Shown one piece after another: positions 57,721 to 64,000 of a DNA stretch of 64,000 bases. Both the position numbers and the translations under genes were made by a program. How positions within the stretch are numbered: position 1 is the first letter of the stretch; each line of letters starts with the position of its first letter. The notes below the pieces were generated by a model. That model did not search any database, was not told the origin of the DNA, and worked only from the letters and a program-made list of their open reading frames with translations. The stretch lies in assembly GCF_028686475.1 (NCBI RefSeq), contig NZ_JAQUCA010000002.1, forward strand, positions 1 through 64,000. Direction: 5' to 3'. The DNA is from Giesbergeria sp. (lineage in GTDB: Bacteria > Pseudomonadota > Gammaproteobacteria > Burkholderiales > Burkholderiaceae_C).

Positions 57721-59487
57721 CTAATTTATGGATTCAGAAAAAAGAATTTCTTTTCTCCCATCAAAATCAAGAGAAATTTCATCACTCATAAGTATTTTAG
57801 AATCTGTATCGGTCAGTATTTGAATTTTTGCAAAAGGCAGTTGATTTTCAGGAATTATCAATTCACCTGAATTAGGTATTTTATTAACTGCAAACTTTTG
57901 ATCACTTGATTTTTTCGAAAGAATATAAATACTTTTCATGTCCGCTGAAAAATTCCATACTATTTTTGAATGGTTTCTTTGTATGACAATAAAATTTTGA
58001 GAAGAATTACCTTTATTTTGAATTATTAATTTTTCCGAAGATGAATCGTAGCTTGATTTTTCTACTAAACGACTCTGATTGTAATTTTTAATGGCTTTAT
58101 TCAGAAATTCAACATCATTTCTGTTTTTGGCATCAACGATGTCAGCAAGGGCTAAAGAAAAAGGGGAATTTTTCAAAACCAACGGCGGTAAGTTAGACGA
58201 GTTATTTATTTTTTCTCTAGCTTCCCAAGCGCCCGTCAAAATCATATTGATGTAATCTATCATGTGAAAATCTTTTTCATCAATAATAAAAACACTTTTT
58301 GTGCTTTGAAGATAAGAAGAATAATAATGATTCCACTGATTTTTATAAATACTTAATGATTTCCAGTCATTGTATTGACCTTTTGCTGCTAATGCTCCAA
58401 AAATAATTAAGATAAAAAATCCTAAAAACCGAAAGAGGCGAGAATTTTCTTTTGTTATCAATCCATAAACAAAAAATGATATGGCCACAGCAAGACCAAC
58501 CCAAAATGCAAATAAAATGCGTGGCCCAATCAAATGGAATGTGCCGTTTGTTATCGTTATAACAATGGGCAACATTAAACTGGCTGCGATAGCAAGAAAA
58601 CGCAACCAATCTTGTTTTGTAAATATTTTTTTGAAGATAAAAATAAAAAAGATTATTTTTATAGCATAAATAAAGAATACAGCCGTTAAATTTTTAACTC
58701 CGTAAAAAGAGCCTAACATTTGGAAGAAATTTAAAAAAGACTCTTGAGAGCTTATGCCAACCAAAGTTTGGCCATAACCTCCCACTGCACTTCCTAGAAT
58801 GAATTTGCGCCAAACTACATAAATACTACCAAGCACTATGAAAGGCCACAACCAATAAATTCTATCACGCCATCCTTTAAGCCCAGGCCAGAAAAATAAT
58901 ATTAGAGGCAATGGAACATAAAGCTCTTTGCACAAAGCGGCATTCGCATAAGAAAATGCAGCCAATGCCAAAAATAAAAACGAAAATTTTCCAGACAAAG
59001 CTTTCTGGAAAAAAATCATGCACAATAAAGACCAGAGCAAGCCGCTTGTATAATGCCCAAGCATAATAGAATGGGCCGCATGTTGGGCAGGAACCCCTAG
59101 AAGAAAAAATGCAGCTGCTATCCACGCAGGAAATAAACCAATCCAATTTTTAAGGAGAATAATAATGGCTACAGCACTGACTGAAATGACGCACAATTGC
59201 ATCCAGTATAAAGCGGTTGGTGAAAATCCAAAAAAATGAAGCCCTATATCATAAAAAAAAGGATTCCACGGGGTGATATGTGCATACGTTTGCTTAATTA
59301 GAACCGCAGGATCAAAAAAATATTGCCACGGTGAATATGAAGAAGCAAAACGCAGATGTTCTCCATCATCAAAACCCCAATTTCCTTCTAAGGCTTTATG
59401 ATGCAAAAGAAAAGATAGTACTATTAAAGATAGTACTGCAATTAAATATTTTCTATTTGATAAAAAATAATCTTCTAAATTTTTCAT
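57721..59487 (-). CDS. Large multi-pass membrane protein, likely lipid-linked-sugar glycosyltransferase
   Basis: The 588-residue protein begins MKNLEDYFLSNRKYLIAVLSL and has about 11-12 membrane helices in its first 400 residues, then about 170 soluble residues. An acidic loop WGFDDGEHLRFASSY after the first helix fits the GT-C design, where a DD/DxE motif follows helix one. It starts 2 bp after the EmrE-like gene, which follows a GtrB-like gene. This order matches serotype-conversion cassettes in which the last gene transfers a sugar to surface polysaccharide. The exact sugar is unknown. The gene is strongly AT-rich. Confidence 0.7.
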   Translation of the reverse strand: MKNLEDYFLSNRKYLIAVLSLIVLSFLLHHKALEGNWGFDDGEHLRFASSYSPWQYFFDPAVLIKQTYAHITPWNPFFYDIGLHFFGFSPTALYWMQLCVISVSAVAIIILLKNWIGLFPAWIAAAFFLLGVPAQHAAHSIMLGHYTSGLLWSLLCMIFFQKALSGKFSFLFLALAAFSYANAALCKELYVPLPLILFFWPGLKGWRDRIYWLWPFIVLGSIYVVWRKFILGSAVGGYGQTLVGISSQESFLNFFQMLGSFYGVKNLTAVFFIYAIKIIFFIFIFKKIFTKQDWLRFLAIAASLMLPIVITITNGTFHLIGPRILFAFWVGLAVAISFFVYGLITKENSRLFRFLGFFILIIFGALAAKGQYNDWKSLSIYKNQWNHYYSSYLQSTKSVFIIDEKDFHMIDYINMILTGAWEAREKINNSSNLPPLVLKNSPFSLALADIVDAKNRNDVEFLNKAIKNYNQSRLVEKSSYDSSSEKLIIQNKGNSSQNFIVIQRNHSKIVWNFSADMKSIYILSKKSSDQKFAVNKIPNSGELIIPENQLPFAKIQILTDTDSKILMSDEISLDFDGRKEILFSESIN

Positions 59488-59489
59488 TA

Positions 59490-59846
59490 TCAAGCCTTGA
59501 ATTGCGTTAAAAGAAAAATTCCAGCAAAGATAAATAAAATTCCAATGCCTTTTTGTATGGAAAATAATTCGGAGAAAATAAAATTTCCCATAATTGCTGT
59601 TAAGCAAAAGGTGAGACCAGCCATAATTGGCGTAGCTGTACTCATTGCATTAACTTGAAGTACTTTAATGGTTAAAATAAAACTTAATCCATAAAGGGCA
59701 ATAGCTGCTATAATCCAAACAGAAAAAAGTGAAGTAAGCCAATGTATTGATTTTTCTGAATGATTGCTTTCAATAGAAAACTTCATGCAAATTTGAGCCC
59801 CTACATTGCAACAGACAGCCAAAATTGCAAATAACCAATTATTCAT
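59490..59846 (-). CDS. EmrE/EamA-like four-helix membrane protein, probable lipid-linked-sugar flippase
   Basis: The 118-residue protein has four hydrophobic helices: MNNWLFAILAVCCNVGAQICMKF, WIIAAIALYGLSFILTIKVLQV, ATPIMAGLTFCLTAIMG and KGIGILFIFAGIFLLTQF. This is the small-multidrug-resistance/ArnE-like plan. Between a GtrB-like transferase and a GT-C-like protein it most likely flips an undecaprenyl-phosphate sugar, in place of GtrA. It overlaps the transferase gene by 8 bp. Confidence 0.8.
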   Translation of the reverse strand: MNNWLFAILAVCCNVGAQICMKFSIESNHSEKSIHWLTSLFSVWIIAAIALYGLSFILTIKVLQVNAMSTATPIMAGLTFCLTAIMGNFIFSELFSIQKGIGILFIFAGIFLLTQFKA

Positions 59847-60801
59847 GATTATTTTCCAAATTTTCTTTATTGTTAGAATTTTTTGTTATACGGCCTAAAG
59901 GGCGGAGCAAATAAATTGGCCGTCCTTTGACTTCTTCATAAAGATAGCCCAAATAATGTGCAATAATACCAAGAACCGCTAAAATAGCTGTTCCAAAAAT
60001 GACAATCAAGAAATTAACTGTCGTAAACCCTCCAAGGGCCACACCTGAAATTTTTTGAATTAAACTAATAATAATTACAACAAAAGCAAGAGCAGCACTG
60101 CTTACTCCAATTAAAGTAGCCAAACGCAAAGGCAAGCGTGAAAATCCGGTTAAATTATCAATGGCATATTTAGCTAATTTCCACGTATTCCAACCACTTT
60201 GACCAGATTCACGCGGGGCTACGTCAAATGGAAGACGGGCTGTTGGATACGCAGCCCAAGAAACAAGCCCTCGAAAAAATCGGTGGCGTTCTGGCATAGC
60301 AAGCAAGCTAGTTATCACTTTTTTATCTAACAACTTGAAATCGCTGGATCCACGAAGGTTTACATTACCGAAACGATCGAAAACTCCATAAAATATTTTG
60401 GCAAACAATTTCTGCGATAAAGACTCTTTGCCTCGCTCTTGCTTCACAGCTTCAACCACGAAAAAACCTTTTTTCCAGCATTGAATCATCTCAGGAATCA
60501 GCGAGGGTGGATGCTGAAGATCGGCATCTAAAACAATCACCGCATCACCTTGAGCAGCTTCGAGTCCCGCTAAGATAGCCGCTTCTTTTCCAAAATTGCG
60601 CGTCAGTGCCAAAGGATGAATTCTATTATCTTCATGGGCCATAGCGATTATTTCAGCCAGGGTGTTGTCGGCTGATCCATCGTCTATCACCCAACACTCA
60701 ATTTCCATTTCTTGGTTTTCACATTCAGAAATAATTTTTTGAACGGCATTTTTTATTCCTATGGCTTCATTGTAGGCAGGTATAATCAAAGACAAAATCA
60801 T
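59839..60801 (-). CDS. GtrB/DPM1-like family 2 glycosyltransferase
   Basis: The 320-residue protein begins with the GT2 fold, SLIIPAYNEAIGIKNAV, WVIDDGSADNTLAEI and VIVLDADLQHPPSLI (DxD). It ends with two membrane helices (FVVIIISLI; FLIVIFGTAILAVLGIIAHYLGYLYEEVKGRP), as in GtrB/ArnC. It should load a sugar onto undecaprenyl phosphate on the cytoplasmic side. It is the first gene of an AT-rich three-gene cassette. Confidence 0.9.
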   Translation of the reverse strand: MILSLIIPAYNEAIGIKNAVQKIISECENQEMEIECWVIDDGSADNTLAEIIAMAHEDNRIHPLALTRNFGKEAAILAGLEAAQGDAVIVLDADLQHPPSLIPEMIQCWKKGFFVVEAVKQERGKESLSQKLFAKIFYGVFDRFGNVNLRGSSDFKLLDKKVITSLLAMPERHRFFRGLVSWAAYPTARLPFDVAPRESGQSGWNTWKLAKYAIDNLTGFSRLPLRLATLIGVSSAALAFVVIIISLIQKISGVALGGFTTVNFLIVIFGTAILAVLGIIAHYLGYLYEEVKGRPIYLLRPLGRITKNSNNKENLENNHE

Positions 60802-60934
60802 ATTAAAATTTCATAACTTAATAAATATTTAACAATTACTTGAACCAGAGATTCAAATTAAAATAGCAGATGATTGGTTTTTGAATAATTTTCAGTGAAG
60901 AAAAATTTTTAATGATTGAAATCAATTGCTTGAC

Positions 60935-62002
60935 TTATTTTTTAGTCAAAAAACGCCCGACTTTCATTCCGGGTTTTTCAATGAAAATAAAACTTAAAAA
61001 AGCTATTAAAATGGTTAACAACAAAGAAAGCCCCACACCTGCAAAAGAATCTAGCCCCAAGCTGTGACGAACCCACAGAATGATAGGAAAATGGCAAAGA
61101 TAAATAGAATAAGAAGTTTCGGAAATAAAAAAAACAAGTCGATTTTTAATAGATGTACTGTTGATAGCTGCAATCATGAAATAAGTTAAACCCACTCCAG
61201 TAATAAAAATAGGGTTAAATACCATGTAGTAGGGCATCAGCATAAAAATCATAGACCCAAGTACGAAGCCAGTAATAGGGTTCCATGTTTTTAATTTTTC
61301 TCTGTGGCTATAAATCCAAGAACCTAAAATAAAAAAACAAATCTGTGAAAAAAAGTGATTTCCAAGAAAAAGATAAGAAAATCCAGGGTTGCTATCGGTA
61401 ACTCCTGGAAACAAAAAATCAAATTTTCTTTGACTCGCAAAATAAGACCATAGTGATGAAAAGACAGCAAAAAACAGCACAGCAGGCCAACGTACAGAGC
61501 CTTTTAGTAGCCAAAGAATGAGCGGGGCTAAGGCATACCAAAGTACTTCTACTGTTAAAGTCCAAGTGACATGCAATACATCAAAAGTCAACAAAGCACT
61601 AGGAAATAATTGTTGCCATAGTACTAAATTGGCAAAAAAATAACCAGGGAATTGTAAAATTTTACTAATGTTAATGCCGCCAGAGACAAAGCCGATGGTT
61701 AAAAAAAAGAAAAGGTATGCTGGTAGAATACGAAAACTGCGATGAAAAAAATAATCACGCAAAGAGTGTTTTTGACAACTCACTGTAATTAAATAGCCAC
61801 TGATAAGAAAAAAAAGTTGTGGGCCAAATTGCCCACCATAACTGCCTAGAAATGGAAAATTTCCACCAAAAGTATGTTGGGCATGGTGGATAAAAACAGC
61901 AGCAACTGCAATGCATCTTAATAAATCAATATTGTTTTGTCGTGAATTATCAAAAATAGATTTGACATTTTCACTGATATTAAATACAGAGCTTTTTTCC
62001 AT
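60935..62002 (-). CDS. Acyltransferase family 3 membrane protein (OafA-like)
   Basis: The 355-residue protein has about 10 helices and the family motif NIDLLRCIAVAAVFIHHAQHTF near residue 24, whose histidine is catalytic. GPQLFFLISGYLI follows near 60 and SYSIYLCHFPIILWVRH near 295. Such proteins O-acetylate surface sugars. It is AT-rich like the upstream transferase genes and probably modifies the same polysaccharide. A 133-bp gap separates it from the transferase gene. Confidence 0.9.
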   Translation of the reverse strand: MEKSSVFNISENVKSIFDNSRQNNIDLLRCIAVAAVFIHHAQHTFGGNFPFLGSYGGQFGPQLFFLISGYLITVSCQKHSLRDYFFHRSFRILPAYLFFFLTIGFVSGGINISKILQFPGYFFANLVLWQQLFPSALLTFDVLHVTWTLTVEVLWYALAPLILWLLKGSVRWPAVLFFAVFSSLWSYFASQRKFDFLFPGVTDSNPGFSYLFLGNHFFSQICFFILGSWIYSHREKLKTWNPITGFVLGSMIFMLMPYYMVFNPIFITGVGLTYFMIAAINSTSIKNRLVFFISETSYSIYLCHFPIILWVRHSLGLDSFAGVGLSLLLTILIAFLSFIFIEKPGMKVGRFLTKK

Positions 62003-62023
62003 AGGGCATCACTGAAGCATTTG

Positions 62024-62923
62024 TCAAAAAGAGTACGTTTTTAGTACTTCACCAGTCATCAGCAATACTTGATCTTCTCCCGCGCTGGTTTCTAACCAAA
62101 ACACCGGCAATTGCGGAAAAGCGGCCTCAAAAAAATCACGTTCATTGCCAATTTCCAGCACCAGTACCGCATGTTCGCTCATTCGGGCTGGGGCGTCGCG
62201 CAACAGTTGGCGAATGAAATCCATGCCATCATTGCCACCAGCCAAGGCTAATGCTGGTTCAGCTTGGTATTCTGCTGGCAATTGGGCCATACTTTGGCTA
62301 TTTACATAAGGTGGATTGCACAAAATCAAATCCCAAGGGCCGGGCAGCTGTGCTAAGCCATCGGATAATTGCAGGTTGATACGCTTTTCTAACCCATGTT
62401 TAGCAACATTGATTTGTGCTACTGCCAAGGCATCGGGGGAAATATCGGCCCCTGTCACCTGAATTTCGGGCCAAGCCATTGCAGCCAGCACGGCTAAACT
62501 GCCGTTGCCGGTGCATAAATCTAAGACAGTATGGGTATGCTCGCCCAACCAGTCGTCAAAACCGCCATTGGCAATCAGCTCGGCAATGAAACTGCGCGGC
62601 ACGATGGCGCGTTCGTCAATATAAAATGGTACGCCTTGCAGCCAAGCTTCCTGAGTGAGGTAGGCGGCGGGTTTGCGGCTGTGGATGCGTTGGTTAAACA
62701 GGGCAGTTATTTGCGCTTGCTGCTCTGGCGTGACGGCTTGATGCTGTATGGCCTCGGGACCTTCAGTATCTAAGGGAGTGTCCAGCGGTAGGCCCAACTG
62801 CCATAGTACCAGCCAAATGGCTTCGTCTTGAGCGTTGGTGGTGCCGTGACCAAACGACACACCAGCCGCTTGTAAGGATTGAGTGCCAGAAGCAATCAGT
62901 GCGGCAATAGTGTCGCCTTTCAT
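62024..62923 (-). CDS. prmB: Ribosomal protein L3 N5-glutamine methyltransferase
   Basis: PrmB methylates a glutamine in ribosomal protein L3. The 299-residue protein has an N-terminal helical region and an AdoMet-dependent core: [19 protein letters not shown] near residue 138 and the catalytic motif [14 protein letters not shown] near 195. It overlaps dapE by 4 bp, an arrangement consistent with co-transcription. Confidence 0.93.
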   Translation of the reverse strand: MKGDTIAALIASGTQSLQAAGVSFGHGTTNAQDEAIWLVLWQLGLPLDTPLDTEGPEAIQHQAVTPEQQAQITALFNQRIHSRKPAAYLTQEAWLQGVPFYIDERAIVPRSFIAELIANGGFDDWLGEHTHTVLDLCTGNGSLAVLAAMAWPEIQVTGADISPDALAVAQINVAKHGLEKRINLQLSDGLAQLPGPWDLILCNPPYVNSQSMAQLPAEYQAEPALALAGGNDGMDFIRQLLRDAPARMSEHAVLVLEIGNERDFFEAAFPQLPVFWLETSAGEDQVLLMTGEVLKTYSF

Positions 62924-64000
62924 GACTGGGCCGCCACGGCTTGCGCCTGTAGATTATCCAGCGTGCGGCGGTAGATATTTTTCAATGGCTCAATATCTGC
63001 CAAGGCAATATACTCATCGATTTTGTGAATGCTGGCATTGGGCGGGCCAAACTCAATTACTTGTGGGCAAATGGTAGCAATAAAACGGCCATCACTGGTG
63101 CCGCCAGTGGTGGACAGTTCAGTCGTCAGGCCGGTTTCTGTCTGGATAGCCTGTTGTACCGCTTGCACCAGTGTGCCGGGGGTGGTTAAAAAGGGTTCGC
63201 CGCCCAATGTCCATTGCAATTCATATTCTAAATCGTGGCGATCGAGTACGGCATGGACGCGCTTTTTCAGACCTTCAGCGGTGGATTCGGTGCAAAAACG
63301 GAAATTAAAATCAATCACCACGGAACCAGGAATGATATTGCTGGCCCCAGTGCCGCCGTGGATATTGCTCATTTGCCAACTGGTAGGCTGAAAAAAAGCA
63401 TTGCCTTCGTCCCAACGCATGGCAGCCAATTCTGCCAAGGCAGGTACGGCTTCGTGGATGGGGTTGCGGGCTAAATGTGGGTAGGCAATATGGCCTTGGA
63501 TACCGCGCACGGTGAGTTTGCCGCTCAGTGTACCCCGGCGGCCATTTTTAATCATATCGCCAGTGCATTTGACGGAAGTGGGTTCACCAACGATGCAATA
63601 ATCTAATAATTCACCGCGTGCCTTGAGTTGCTTTACCACGATTTTGGTGCCATCCACCGAGGGACCTTCTTCATCACTGGTGAGTAAAAAAGCGATATTC
63701 AGCAGGGGTTCTGGTGTGGCAGCCAGAAATTCTTCTACCGCCACCACAAAAGCAGCGATAGAGGTTTTCATGTCGCTGGCACCCCGGCCATAGAGTTTGC
63801 CGTCACGCTGCGTGGGTGTGAAGGGGTCGCTTTTCCATTGGGCCACTGGGCCGGTGGGTACAACATCGGTATGACCAGCAAACACCAAAGTTTTAGCGCT
63901 GGCAGCGTTGGCCGGGCGTTTGGCCCATAAATTTTTTACCCGAAAATGGGCGGGGCCGCTGTCCATATCTTCACAAACAAAACCCAGTGGGGTCAGGCGT
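62920..64000 (-). CDS. dapE: Succinyl-diaminopimelate desuccinylase, N-terminus outside window
   Basis: DapE hydrolyses N-succinyl-LL-diaminopimelate in lysine and peptidoglycan synthesis. The visible part reads [19 protein letters not shown] at the window edge, then metal-site motifs [40 protein letters not shown] (catalytic Glu) and the late [11 protein letters not shown]. The methionine at 63966 is internal, since the frame continues to the edge with family-like sequence. About 20 N-terminal residues should lie beyond the window. Confidence 0.95.
   Translation of the reverse strand, partial: RLTPLGFVCEDMDSGPAHFRVKNLWAKRPANAASAKTLVFAGHTDVVPTGPVAQWKSDPFTPTQRDGKLYGRGASDMKTSIAAFVVAVEEFLAATPEPLLNIAFLLTSDEEGPSVDGTKIVVKQLKARGELLDYCIVGEPTSVKCTGDMIKNGRRGTLSGKLTVRGIQGHIAYPHLARNPIHEAVPALAELAAMRWDEGNAFFQPTSWQMSNIHGGTGASNIIPGSVVIDFNFRFCTESTAEGLKKRVHAVLDRHDLEYELQWTLGGEPFLTTPGTLVQAVQQAIQTETGLTTELSTTGGTSDGRFIATICPQVIEFGPPNASIHKIDEYIALADIEPLKNIYRRTLDNLQAQAVAAQS

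Overview
This is a chromosomal window from a beta-proteobacterium, most likely Burkholderiales of the Comamonadaceae type. The support is the rimP-nusA-infB-rbfA-truB-typA block, the hisZ-purA pair, a one-piece ArgA of the beta-proteobacterial kind, class I pha genes, and a C-terminal domain on the first protein that I associate with this group. The host genes look moderately GC-rich by eye. Two blocks are clearly more AT-rich: parts of 33.3-42.1 kb and all of 57.7-62.0 kb.

1-1.5 kb is a graveyard: the 3' end of a tnpB (IS200/IS605 or IS607 type), a BNR beta-propeller protein that seems to have lost its N-terminus beside it, and a frameshifted remnant of a YgjP-like metallopeptidase. 1.5-13 kb is housekeeping on the minus strand: aspA, argA, typA, truB, rbfA, infB, nusA, rimP. 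13-17 kb holds a SWIM/SNF2 helicase and a thioredoxin-like protein. 17.1-21 kb is a sulfide/persulfide module: a metallo-beta-lactamase-fold hydrolase diverging from a BigR-type ArsR repressor, two half-size YeeE/YedE proteins and a SulP transporter. The control region is a perfect palindrome that also holds two opposed promoters. 21-24.6 kb has a YjfB-like small protein, hisZ, purA and a phosphoribosyltransferase. 24.7-30 kb has a large hybrid sensor kinase and fabI.

30-46.6 kb is the most interesting part. A peptide ABC transporter (yejA, then yejB-yejE-yejF) is split by about 10 kb. The insert holds a solitary HigA-like antitoxin, a TacA/TacT-type toxin-antitoxin pair, a complete type I Zorya anti-phage system (zorA-zorB-zorC-zorD, all overlapping) and a fifth AT-rich gene for a Cys/His-rich protein that I do not recognise. 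ZorA carries a nearly perfect tandem duplication of a 163-residue segment in its long coiled-coil tail.

46.7-55.4 kb has a PAS-PAS-GGDEF-EAL protein, a NUDIX hydrolase, a YfiH-type protein, a small membrane protein, and polyhydroxybutyrate genes phaC-phaA and phaB with a stand-alone EAL phosphodiesterase between phaA and phaB. 55.6-57.7 kb is an ABC-F ATPase. 57.7-62.0 kb is an AT-rich surface-glycan modification island: large membrane protein, EmrE-like flippase, GtrB-like glycosyltransferase and acyltransferase. The window ends with prmB and a partial dapE. I saw no tRNA, rRNA or CRISPR array. No gene-free stretch exceeds about 300 bases.
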